Shown here: positions 1 to 9,400 of the stretch, piece after piece
How positions within the stretch are numbered: the stretch's first letter is position 1
Layout of the letters: each line of letters starts with the position of its first letter
Origin: Enterobacteriaceae bacterium
Lineage (GTDB): Bacteria > Pseudomonadota > Gammaproteobacteria > Enterobacterales > Enterobacteriaceae
Assembly (NCBI GenBank): GCA_022712475.1
Contig: JALAGK010000408.1
Location: 1 to 16,526 of the forward strand
Reading direction: 5' to 3'
Length of the DNA stretch: 16,526 bases
Notes under the pieces: generated by a model
The model's input: the letters and a program-made list of their open reading frames with translations, nothing else
Told to the model about the DNA's origin: nothing
Database searches by the model: none
Position numbers and translations under genes: made by a program

Positions 1-3000
1 GTAGATGACGCCGCCGAAGTGACGTTCATAGTCGTAATCCGTAATGCGATGGCGCAGGTAACGGTGCAACGCCAGGCTGTAAAGCTGATATTGCAGATCA
101 TAACGGTGCTGGCACATGGCTTTTTCCATTGCCGCTGGCGTATAGGCCTCGCTGTCTTCGCCCAACCAGTTAGATTTATAGTCCAGCAGGTAGTAACGCC
201 CTTGCCAGCGGAACACCAGGTCGATAAAGCCTTTTAGCATGCCGCGCAAACGGTGAAAATCCAGCGGCGCACACTGTGCAGACAGCGGGTCATAGCGGTG
301 GGTGAGTGCATCCACGGCTTGCGGTGACAGCATGGCGTCTATCGGCAGGTAAAACGCCATCTCTACCTGGCGGTCTTTGGCGCTAAGCTGCCCAAGCGAT
401 ACACCGCTATCATTAAGCGGTGCCGCCAATATCTGGTTTAACCAGGCACTCAGCGTCGGTTGCCAGGCTTCATCAAAGCCGCCACGCTGAAGCTGCTCTG
501 TCATCCAGAGCGCATCAACCGGTTGTGTAAACTCCAGTTGCTCAAATAAGCCATGCAAAAATGTTCCCGGCGATGCGCCACGTGGGAAAGTATGCGGCGT
601 GAGCGAGGGTTCACTTATGCTGTCGCCTGCTCCCGCCGCGTCAATATCCAGACGTGGCAGCAAATCCTGCGCCGAGCCGCTGGCGTGACGCTGCAAACCG
701 GAATAGCTGGTCACCCGCCAGTCATCGCACAAGGGCTGCGCCACCACGCGAGCTGCCAAAGCGCGTGCCTGTGAAAGCGCCGGCTCCCAGGGGCGATGGT
801 CATCATCACCTGGCGCCACCACTTCCAGGCACATGTCATCACCACAAAAACGCACCAATGCTTCGTGCAGTTGGGCGGCCTCCAGCCCTTCACCGCGCTG
901 AAGCAACCAGCCAATGGCGCTCAGGTGCACATCCGTTTCACCTTTCTTTGTCCGACTGCCGCGAAACAATGGCCCAATACCGACACTCACATGCCAGATG
1001 GCGCGAGTCAGCGCCACATACAGTAGGCGCAGGTCTTCCGCCAGGCGCTCTTCTTCCGCCAGTCCTAGACTTTCAGCATCATTACTCAGATCGAGCAGCG
1101 TTTCAAAGGTGCTTCGGTCGTGATAAAGCGCCTGTTTTTGCGGGCGAAAACTGGCAATAAAGGGCAGGCAAACCAGCGAATACTCCAGCCCTTTCGATTT
1201 ATGGATGGTCACCACCTGCACCAGATGCCTGTCACTTTCCAGGCGCAGCTGTTGAGAAGAGGCGTTACTGTCAGGCTCGGCAATGTTTTGTGCCAGCCAG
1301 CGTACCAGCGCATGTTCACTGTCGAGGCTTGCTGCCGCCTCTTGTAACAGCTCGCTCAGATGCAGCACATCCGTCAGGCGACGTTCGCCGCCCGGCGAGG
1401 CCAACAGGCTTTCAGCCACACCACGTTTGGCCATTATCTCGCGCAGCATTGGCATCACCCCGCGCCGCAGCCAACACTGGCGGTAACCGTCAAACTCTTC
1501 AACCAGCGCATCCCAGGCCATTTCATCCAGATTGAGTGCATCTAATGCCTGAGCATCCAGGCCAAGAATGCTGGTTGCCATCGCGCTGCGCAGCGCGCTT
1601 TCCTGACCGGGAACCAGTACCGCCTGCAAAATCCATAACAGCTCGCGTGCTTCCTGGGTGGCAAACACACTGTCACGGTTTGAGAGATAAACAGAGGGTA
1701 TGTTCAGCGCGGTCAACGCTTCACGCACCACGGCGGCCTCACCACGACTGCGCACCAGGATGGTAATATCACTCGCCTGTACCGGACGTGCTGAATCACC
1801 GCGCCACAGTAGGGCCGAGCCAAGCTGTCCGGCTTCCAGCCAGTCTCTTATCTGCCGCGCACAGCGGTGCGCCATAGTTTGTTGGTAATCACTTACACTA
1901 ATCCCTTCTCCTGCGGCCAGCCAGAATGACATTGGCTTTTGCACGATACCGTCTACGGTAAAGCGCATGTGGGCGTTACGTGGCGCCGGATTCACCGGCA
2001 AAAAAGGGATCTGACGAAACAAAAAAGGGTTATTCTGGTGCGCGAACAGCGCGTTAACGCTCGCCACTACTCCTGGGGCCGAGCGCCAGTTGGTATCAAG
2101 CGTGTAGTGGGCGCTCACCTCGGCGCGTGCACGCATATAGGTAAAGATATCCGCACCGCGAAAGGCGTAAATCGCCTGCTTAGGGTCGCCAATCAGAAGC
2201 AGCGCCGTATCAGGCTGTTTTAACCAGATACGGCGAAAGATGCGGTACTGCTGCGGGTCGGTATCCTGAAATTCATCAATCATTGCAACCGGGAAACGTC
2301 GGCGAATGGCGGCGGCAAGCTGCTCGGCGCCGGGCTGGCGCAATGCGATATCCAGGCGGCTTAGCATATCGTCAAACCCAAGCTCGCCGCGCCGCTGCTT
2401 CTCTTTCGCTACGCTGTCACGAATCTCAACAATCGCGCGTGCGATGACCAAATCGCGCAACGTAAGCGGCTCGGCCAACAGCGCATCAATAGCGTCAAAC
2501 AGAGGGTGACGCGGCGGCTCACCCTTTTTGGTTTTTTCAATGAGAAAGGATTGTGCGAACTTCGCCAGCGCATCGGGCAGCTGGTAAGTGGTGGTCTCAA
2601 GCGCTGCCCATTCGCCCACTTTATCAAGCCAGGTAGGCAGGTTCTTGCTGCTGAAGCTGCGCTTGTCCACACCGGAAGATGCAATCATCGCTTCCAGTTC
2701 CGGCGCTGCCGCGCGCCACTGGACTTTGATAGCGTCAATACGCGCGACAATCGCGTCATGGCGCTGCTGGAGGGTTTCTTCATTATCGGGAGGCTGGCGC
2801 AGCAGCGGTGCTTCACCCTGCAGCCAGGCGTAAATCTCACGCAGCAGAGCCTCCGGCCCAGACCACATTTCGCTCACCGCCTGCGCAACAGGGCGCGCGA
2901 GCGGGTAACAGTGGCGACGCCAGAAATCCGCACACGCCTGCTGACGCAACTGACTTTCATCTTCCAGTAGCCGCTGCTCAAACAACATCCCGGACTCAAA

Positions 3001-3426
3001 GGCATTCAGACTAAGCATGCGTTGGCAAAAGCCATGAATGGTAAATATCGCCGCATTGTCCATCTGGCGTTCTGCCAGCAGCAGTACCTGCGCCGCCTGG
3101 GGCAAATCAGGGATGTCGTCAAGCAGGCGTTTTAACAACGGGTCGTCGGTACGCCCGCGAATGCAGGCAATACGCAGTTCATGGATTCGCGCACGGATAC
3201 GACCGCGTAACTCTTCGGTCGCCGCCTCGGTGAAGGTCACCACCAGCAGTTCTTCTACCCCGAGCGAGCGCGGGAAGGCGGTTTCCCCCCCCAGCCCCAG
3301 CAGCAGGCGCAGATAGAGCGCAGCAATAGTGAAGGTTTTTCCAGTACCCGCAGACGCCTCAATCAGCCGCTCGCCGGTAAGCGGCAGACTGAGCGGGTCA
3401 AGCGGCTGGGCATCTGCCTCACTCAT
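1..3426 (-). CDS. recB: RecBCD subunit beta, helicase-nuclease RecB (3' end cut by window edge)
   Basis: RecB is the 3'-5' helicase and nuclease subunit of RecBCD (exonuclease V), which processes double-strand breaks and loads RecA after Chi recognition. The frame is open from the ATG at 3426 to the window edge, giving 1142 codons; E. coli RecB has 1180, so about 38 residues are missing. Visible motifs are the Walker A EASAGTGKT with Lys30, the Walker B/DEAD-like DEFQDTD near residue 384, helicase motif VI LLYVALTRA near residue 800-810, and the nuclease motif LLDYKSNW with Asp1082 and Lys1084 (E. coli Asp1080 and Lys1082). The last visible residues, HFGGVIY, match the conserved C-terminal region. 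The start overlaps the ptrA stop as ATGA, with only a weak GAGA-type ribosome-binding site, which suggests translational coupling. I checked the frame by translating at several points and saw no break. recD is expected next, outside the window. Confidence 0.97.
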   Translation of the reverse strand, partial: MSEADAQPLDPLSLPLTGERLIEASAGTGKTFTIAALYLRLLLGLGGETAFPRSLGVEELLVVTFTEAATEELRGRIRARIHELRIACIRGRTDDPLLKRLLDDIPDLPQAAQVLLLAERQMDNAAIFTIHGFCQRMLSLNAFESGMLFEQRLLEDESQLRQQACADFWRRHCYPLARPVAQAVSEMWSGPEALLREIYAWLQGEAPLLRQPPDNEETLQQRHDAIVARIDAIKVQWRAAAPELEAMIASSGVDKRSFSSKNLPTWLDKVGEWAALETTTYQLPDALAKFAQSFLIEKTKKGEPPRHPLFDAIDALLAEPLTLRDLVIARAIVEIRDSVAKEKQRRGELGFDDMLSRLDIALRQPGAEQLAAAIRRRFPVAMIDEFQDTDPQQYRIFRRIWLKQPDTALLLIGDPKQAIYAFRGADIFTYMRARAEVSAHYTLDTNWRSAPGVVASVNALFAHQNNPFLFRQIPFLPVNPAPRNAHMRFTVDGIVQKPMSFWLAAGEGISVSDYQQTMAHRCARQIRDWLEAGQLGSALLWRGDSARPVQASDITILVRSRGEAAVVREALTALNIPSVYLSNRDSVFATQEARELLWILQAVLVPGQESALRSAMATSILGLDAQALDALNLDEMAWDALVEEFDGYRQCWLRRGVMPMLREIMAKRGVAESLLASPGGERRLTDVLHLSELLQEAAASLDSEHALVRWLAQNIAEPDSNASSQQLRLESDRHLVQVVTIHKSKGLEYSLVCLPFIASFRPQKQALYHDRSTFETLLDLSNDAESLGLAEEERLAEDLRLLYVALTRAIWHVSVGIGPLFRGSRTKKGETDVHLSAIGWLLQRGEGLEAAQLHEALVRFCGDDMCLEVVAPGDDDHRPWEPALSQARALAARVVAQPLCDDWRVTSYSGLQRHASGSAQDLLPRLDIDAAGAGDSISEPSLTPHTFPRGASPGTFLHGLFEQLEFTQPVDALWMTEQLQRGGFDEAWQPTLSAWLNQILAAPLNDSGVSLGQLSAKDRQVEMAFYLPIDAMLSPQAVDALTHRYDPLSAQCAPLDFHRLRGMLKGFIDLVFRWQGRYYLLDYKSNWLGEDSEAYTPAAMEKAMCQHRYDLQYQLYSLALHRYLRHRITDYDYERHFGGVIY
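3240..3247 (-). other. Chi site (GCTGGTGG) inside recB
   Basis: The exact Chi octamer reads on the minus strand within the CTG-CTG-GTG-GTG codons of the recB LLVV segment. In E. coli relatives this octamer is recognised by RecBCD when it approaches from the 3' side of the sequence, i.e. here from low coordinates moving to high. Confidence 0.7.
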
Positions 3427-6311
3427 GGTTTCTCACTAACCAACGGCATTGACTGCTGAAGCGCGCTAATATCATTTTCAAGCCGCCAGCCTTCAGGGCT
3501 GGCATACTGCATTTTTCCGCCCTGGCTACCGGCAACCTGCGACAGGATAGACATGCCGCTTTGCGCTATCACCGCCTGGTGAAAGAAATCCACCAGCTGC
3601 TGCTGCGTGAGCGTTTTAATGGCCGCAATCACTTTATCGCGTGAATCAAACTTCAGATTTGCACGGCCAAAATCTTTACTAAAGCGTGCCGCTTCTTCAC
3701 TAAGCGTCTGCGGCGCCTGCATCATCTCGCCGATAACGCCTTGCTTGATTTGCGCAAACTCTTCGGGCGTCATCTCACGCAGCTGTTTTTCCGCCGTCGG
3801 GAAGAAAGCCTGATAGCGTGCCCAAAGCGCCGCCGGTTGCTTGTCGCTGCTTTGCAAAAGAAAAGCGATGCCCCACTGGCGCCCCACCGCCATCGGGAAG
3901 GAGAACACCGCATAGCCAAGCTGCTCGCGGGTACGCAGCTGCGTATAAAACCAGGGTGCAATAGTCTGCGCCAGCACCGAGCTTAAGGCTGAACTGGTCG
4001 TTTCATCATAACCGACCGGCACAAACGCCGCCGCCAGCGCCGAATCCGTGCTGGTGCCCGGCTTCTCAACCAGAATGCGCTGCTTCTTGTGAACCAGCAC
4101 ATCCTTAGTACGGCACCACTCATCGCCCTTCGCATCAAGCCGGTCGCGGGTTTGTGCCGCCAGTGTTTTTACCTGTTGCGGCGTGATATTCCCCAGCACC
4201 AGAAACTCCGGTTTTGCGTTTTTACGCAACATATCGCGATAGCGCAGCACCTCATCAAGCGTGATGGAAGACAGCTGAGCGCGGCGGTCGGCACGCTGGA
4301 AGTAAGGCACCTGAGAGAGCATCTGAACCGGCATAATTGCCTGCTCATAAGCTTTGCCCTTTTCGGCAGAATCCAGCATGCGTGTGTACCAGGATTTAGC
4401 CTGTTCCAGCCAGTCGGCCTCGGGTTTGTAGCTAAAATAGCCGTCAATAAGCTCAGTGAAGAGCTGTGGCAGACGCTGGGTATAACCACTGGCGCTCACC
4501 ATCAGCCCGTTATTCGCATTGGTGGAAAACGAAATCCCGCCGACAGAGGCCTGATTGCTCAGTTCGTCGAGCGCAATACCTGCCATATAGTCATTGAGCG
4601 CAAACAACACCTGGTTTCTGGCACTGTCCATCGCCTTTGTATTACGCAGTATGGCGGTAATATCGGCACGCGGCTCATCAGCAAAACGCGCGCTCGGCAT
4701 ATACAACGCACGCAGCCCCGCCTCATCGACCAGCAACTCAGGATGTTTATAGGTCTTTTCGGTCTTAATCAGCGTAAAGTCATCCGGGATGTACGGGTTC
4801 AGTGCGGGCAGTTGTAAATGAATATCCTGTGCCTCATCGTGCCACTTATCCCGCATTACTGGCGTTATCTTTTCTACCTGATAAGGGGCATCAACAAAGT
4901 AAGCGGTTTTATTGTGTGGCTCATCAGGGCTGATATACCAGATGCGGGCATTCTGCGGCGTCATCATCGCCAGGCGGTCATTGATTTCCTGCGCATTATA
5001 TTTGTCAGCAATATTTACCGCGTCCAACGTATGCTCAACCGGCACGCGCAGCATGGTGTCAGCCAACCACTCCACATAATCCATGTCTCGGGTAATGGTG
5101 GGATAGCGGAAATCCAGGTCCAGCACATGCGACAATTCATCGAAATAGCGCTTATCCACACCTTTTTCACGCAGCAACTTCAGGTAACTAAAAATCGCAG
5201 CCACAACACGATCGCGTTGGGCCAGACCTTTATCGGTGAGTGAAGCAGAAATGACAAACACGCCGCCGTTGCCCGCTACCATCGGGTCAGAGCTGGCGTT
5301 AACGCTTTCAGCCAGCCCATGCTTTTGCAGCCAGTCAGAGAGCGTGTCAGCGCTACGGTTGCCAATCAGGTAGCCGATAAGCTCGTCACTTTTGCTGCGA
5401 AACTTATCGCTGTTGTTATCGATACGGAACTCAACACGTACGACTTTACGGGGAAGCACCGGCACGTAATGAATGATTTGCCCTTTCTGGGCCTCAGTGA
5501 CCACCGGCACGGTAATTTCCGGTGCCTTGATATTATGGTTTGGCACACGTCCCCATGTGCCAGCGGCAATACGCGCCAACTCTGGCAAGGGTTTGTTGCC
5601 ATAGATAACCGCTTTCATGATATTAGCAGAGTACCACTGCTGGCGAAACGCCAACAGTGCGTCCTGAAGTTTGCTGCCGGGTTTATCGCTCAGGGTGTCC
5701 AGGTTACCGCCGGAAAAACGTGCGCCAGGGTGCGCCGGGTTAATGGTTTCGGCGCTGACCTGCGCCATGCGCATCCCGTCGCGCGCGCGCGCCAGCGTTA
5801 ACTCGGCGTTCACCGCATTGCGTTCTCGCTCGGCGTATTCCGGCGACAGATTCGGCTCAGCAATCGCATCCGCCAGCCGGTCCACCGCGGGCTCCAGCGC
5901 GTCGTTTTCTACTTCAAGGTAAAAGGCTGTGCGGTAGGCTGCCGTACTGGCGTTATGACTACCGCCGTGTTTTTTCAAAAACTCGGCCAGCCCCTCCGGG
6001 TCGGGGTATTTTTTTGAGCCCATCAGGACCATGTGCTCAAGATAGTGAGCAAGACCTTGCTGACTGTCCGGGTCCTGTAGCGAGCCAACGGGCACTACCA
6101 GCGCTGCCAGTGATTTGACGGCTTGTGGGTCGGAAACCAGCAGGACTTCCATGCCGTTATCCAGCCGGATTGCCTCATAGGCACGGGGGTCTTGCTGACT
6201 CTTACGAATAGTTTTCTCGACTGGCTGCCAGCCCGTGTCTGCCTGACTCAAGGGCGCCCAGAGGGCAAAAATTAAGAAAAAGGCTTTAAACCAGGTGCTG
6301 CAATTAGGCAT
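3423..6311 (-). CDS. ptrA: Protease III (pitrilysin), periplasmic zinc metalloprotease
   Basis: Pitrilysin is a periplasmic M16-family zinc protease that degrades small peptides and oxidised insulin B chain. The 962-residue length equals that of E. coli PtrA. An N-terminal signal peptide has a hydrophobic core (FFLIFALWAPL) and a likely cleavage after Ser-Gln-Ala24. The inverted zinc motif is HYLEH, with His89, Glu92 and His93, and the third ligand is probably Glu170 in ERERNAVNAE. The C-terminal half contains the M16-type R/Y region (QLRTREQLGYAVFSFP). The ATG at 6311 has a GAGG ribosome-binding site 7 nt upstream. A promoter lies at 6426-6454. The gene sits between recC and recB, as in other enterics, and its stop overlaps the recB start by 4 nt. 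It has no known role in recombination, so the link is probably only co-transcription. Confidence 0.97.
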   Translation of the reverse strand: MPNCSTWFKAFFLIFALWAPLSQADTGWQPVEKTIRKSQQDPRAYEAIRLDNGMEVLLVSDPQAVKSLAALVVPVGSLQDPDSQQGLAHYLEHMVLMGSKKYPDPEGLAEFLKKHGGSHNASTAAYRTAFYLEVENDALEPAVDRLADAIAEPNLSPEYAERERNAVNAELTLARARDGMRMAQVSAETINPAHPGARFSGGNLDTLSDKPGSKLQDALLAFRQQWYSANIMKAVIYGNKPLPELARIAAGTWGRVPNHNIKAPEITVPVVTEAQKGQIIHYVPVLPRKVVRVEFRIDNNSDKFRSKSDELIGYLIGNRSADTLSDWLQKHGLAESVNASSDPMVAGNGGVFVISASLTDKGLAQRDRVVAAIFSYLKLLREKGVDKRYFDELSHVLDLDFRYPTITRDMDYVEWLADTMLRVPVEHTLDAVNIADKYNAQEINDRLAMMTPQNARIWYISPDEPHNKTAYFVDAPYQVEKITPVMRDKWHDEAQDIHLQLPALNPYIPDDFTLIKTEKTYKHPELLVDEAGLRALYMPSARFADEPRADITAILRNTKAMDSARNQVLFALNDYMAGIALDELSNQASVGGISFSTNANNGLMVSASGYTQRLPQLFTELIDGYFSYKPEADWLEQAKSWYTRMLDSAEKGKAYEQAIMPVQMLSQVPYFQRADRRAQLSSITLDEVLRYRDMLRKNAKPEFLVLGNITPQQVKTLAAQTRDRLDAKGDEWCRTKDVLVHKKQRILVEKPGTSTDSALAAAFVPVGYDETTSSALSSVLAQTIAPWFYTQLRTREQLGYAVFSFPMAVGRQWGIAFLLQSSDKQPAALWARYQAFFPTAEKQLREMTPEEFAQIKQGVIGEMMQAPQTLSEEAARFSKDFGRANLKFDSRDKVIAAIKTLTQQQLVDFFHQAVIAQSGMSILSQVAGSQGGKMQYASPEGWRLENDISALQQSMPLVSEKP
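3590..3597 (-). other. Chi site (GCTGGTGG) inside ptrA
   Basis: A second exact Chi octamer on the minus strand, about 350 bp from the one in recB and in the same orientation. It falls in the CAG-CTG-GTG-GAT codons of the ptrA QLVD segment. I found only these two exact copies by eye. Confidence 0.7.
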
Positions 6312-6366
6312 TCACGAACCTCATAGTAGAACGGCCTGACATCATCATTAACTTGCGCCGCTTCTG

Positions 6367-6395
6367 GCAACATTCGCGCAATGAACGCGCGTTGC
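6367..6395 (-). other. Stem-loop in the ptrA 5' leader
   Basis: In the predicted ptrA leader the RNA can pair GCAAC with GTTGC as an outer stem, enclosing an inner CGCG/CGCG stem (alternatively CGCGC/GCGCG) with a 6-7 nt loop. It lies about 56 nt upstream of the start codon and has no U-tract, so it does not look like a terminator. It could affect leader stability or translation; that is inference only. Confidence 0.4.
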
Positions 6396-6425
6396 GACAT
6401 TTCTTATTATCGGGGAGCGTGGCGC

Positions 6426-6454
6426 ATCATAAATCACCGCCCCGAACTGTGCAA
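6426..6454 (-). promoter_or_regulatory. Sigma-70-type promoter for ptrA-recB(-recD)
   Basis: On the minus strand TTGCAC (6454-6449) is followed by a 17-bp spacer and TATGAT (6431-6426). That is 4 of 6 matches at the -35 box, 5 of 6 at the -10 box, and ideal spacing. The -35 box begins only a few bases after the recC stop codon, so ptrA-recB can be transcribed independently of recC. The predicted start near 6419 leaves a leader of about 108 nt. I see no intrinsic terminator between recC and this promoter, so readthrough from recC also looks possible. Confidence 0.72.
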
Positions 6455-6457
6455 TTT

Positions 6458-9400
6458 TTATACAGATCGCTGATGACTAAATAACGGTAATAACCAGCGC
6501 TGTGCTTCACGCACGATAGCATCATAATAATCCTCATCAAGCGTTCGCCAAAGTCGCTGTAACCAGATATCCTGGCCTTCGCCACCTACGGTCTGATTAC
6601 CTTCCCATGTTTGTACCAGTTTTGCCCTCGCTTTACGCTGCGTGTCTTCATCCCAGAGGATGCTGTCAGTCTGTGGGTCATAGCAGGTCTTAAGCCAGGC
6701 ACCACCGCTGTCGGGCAGTAAAATCAGCGGCTCGCGCAGCCCCTGACGGTAGCCTTTTACCAGTTCAGAAAGCAAAGCTTCTGCCTCAACACGTGTAAGC
6801 GCCGGGAAATGCCACTCACCGTCTCGTCTCCCTAACAGACGGCTGTGTCCGCTACCGCCACTGGTACAATAAACCAGATGCTCCAGCCACAATTGCAGAC
6901 CATGCGGCACCCGCAGTAATGAAGGCCGCCAGCGCAGCAACCCATCCGGTTGTATGTCAGTAAGCCAGCCAGTTAACCGCACGCCGTCCAATAGCAGGTT
7001 AATTTCCCTGTTCTCACCCGGTTGGCGCTCTTCCAGCACTTTCTGGGCCAGTGTACGCATTTCATCACACTGGGCATCCCACCAGATATCACCAAACGCG
7101 CCATAGGGCAGCTCACCTGCCGCGCGATAGCGCCGGTAGAGTGCATCCGGATCCTGCTGATGTACCAGCGTATTCAGTAACTGCTGGTTCATGCGAAAAC
7201 GGTTGAGCGAGTCCAGCGTAAACGGTTCGCTGTCCGGTAATTCGGCATCTTCCTGAGCAAAGTTAACCCTCAGGCGCATCTGGAAAAATGCTCTGACCGG
7301 ATGACGCCAGAAGCGCTGTAACTGCTCAAAAGAGATTTCTTCTACCGGCAGCTCATTGAGTGGCTGAATAAAATCAGGCTGTGCCTCACCCTGCTCGCTG
7401 GCGGCAGGCAGCCACTCACGCGCGTAACTCTGAAACTCAGTGTCAGGCGTGAATCTTGCAGCATCAAACGGTGTGCGTGGATGTTCGCAGATAATATGGC
7501 GCAGCACACGCTGTGCACTTTCGTCACTGTTACATGCCTCATCACCCGCCAGATAATGACTGTGGGCAATGTAGTTCACTAACTCCTCAACCAGCACCGA
7601 CGGGAATTTTTCGCTGTTGTCCTGTACCGAGCGGCCAATATAGCTAATCCACAGGCACTGCTGAGCGGAAATTAGCGCTTCAAGGAACAGATAACGGTCA
7701 TCATCACGGCGGCTGCGATCGCCACGCACCGGTTTTTCACTCATAAGATCAAAACCCAGCGGCGGCAGCACGCGTGGGTAAACACCGTCGTTCATCCCCA
7801 GAAGGCACACCACGCGAAATGGAATAGAGCGCATCGGCATCAAAGTGCAAAAGTTAACCGGCCCGGCCAGAAAGCGCTGGCTAATACGCTCCTGATCTAA
7901 GCGGGAAGCCAGTTCATCGCGCAAAAGCCGCAACGGCACGGCTGCACGGTAGTCGGCCTCCAGCCCCTGGCTGATGACCGTCTGCCACTGCTGTTCAATC
8001 AGCGTGAGCGCGGCTTCAGTGTCGGCATCTGGCAGGAAAAATGCGTTCAACATATCCCTACACAACGCCAGCCATTCATCCAGCGTACGCGGCTTCGAAA
8101 GCTCGGCACGCCAACGGTTAAGCTCGGCCAGCAAATCTGCCAGATGCCCGACCAGAGCAGCAATCAGTCCGCTGGATTCGTCATAGGGCAACACGTCCTG
8201 CCACTCCCCGGCATCGCTTTGCATCGCATACCCCAGCAGCATGCGCATCAGTCCAAAACGCCATGTATGCTGGCCGGTCACTGGCAAATCCATATCGCGC
8301 ACGTTGTTGTCATCAAGCCCCCAGCGCACGCCGGACTCACTCACCCACTGGCGTAGGTAGCGCAGCCCTTCCTCATCAATTTCAAAGCGCGCGGCCAGCG
8401 CCGGGACCTCAAGCAGCGCCAGCACGTCTTCTGAAATAAAACGGCTGTCCGCTAGCCCCAGCAGTGAAATAAACGCCTGAATAGCCGGATGCGCCTGGCG
8501 TGCCCGGCGGTCGGAGATAGCAAACGGCAAGCGCCGTTCGTCACTCACACTGCCAAACACAGCCTGAATAAACGGACTGTAACTGTCGATATCTGCCACC
8601 ATCACGATAATATCGCGCGGCGTCAGCGTTGGGTCGTCTTCAAGCATTGCCAGTAGCCGGTCGTGCAATACCTCCACCTCACGCTGAGGGCTGTGGCACA
8701 CGTGCACAGCCACGCTGCGATCGTCAGGCGCGAGCAGACGTTTATTGTCACTGCGCATAAACTCAGCTTCTGTCAGCCCGGCAACCTCCCGGTCCCGTAG
8801 CTCCAGCAGGTCGCCCTGTAAGCGGTGCAACAGATTATCTTCAGGCACGTCCACAAACACATCAACGTCTTCAACGTGCTCCAGCTCAGAGAGCAAAAAG
8901 CTGTAATCCCGCCCCAGCTTGCCCCATGATGCCAGTAGCGGGTTACCTACGGCCTGCTCACCGGCCTCGTTAAACAAACCCGGAACATCTGCGTTTTCTT
9001 TAAACAGCGCCAACGTGCGTTCTGCGTTGTGTTTTCGCCGCTGCTTACTCATCAGGCGTGCCAGGAAAGCAGGGTCTTTAATATCGCCCCAGTAGTAACG
9101 ACACGGGTTCGTGAACAGGAGATGAACATCAATATGGCGGCCCAGCGCCTGGAGTGCGTGCAGATAAACCGGCGGCAGCGCAGAAATACCACAGATAAAG
9201 ATGCGTGGCGGCAGCCCCGGCGGACAGGTCTCTGCCTCTTCAAGTGTATGGATAAATCGGCTATAGAGATTGGCACGATGCCAACGCGGTTGGCCCAGTT
9301 TGTCAGTTAGTGCATTTAGCTCGCGCCACAGCGTCGCCTGCCAGCGCTGTACGTCGCTGAGACTCTCCACTTGCTCGCCCGCTTCCCAGCGTAAAAGCCA

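Noticed and set aside
654..1160. Plus-strand frame of 168 codons opposite recB
   Set aside because: It is a mirror frame of recB, which is continuous and clearly coding on the minus strand here.
4089..5243. Two adjoining plus-strand frames of 242 and 141 codons opposite ptrA
   Set aside because: They lie wholly antisense to a well-matched ptrA, show no recognisable domains, and have the composition expected of a mirror frame of a codon-biased gene.
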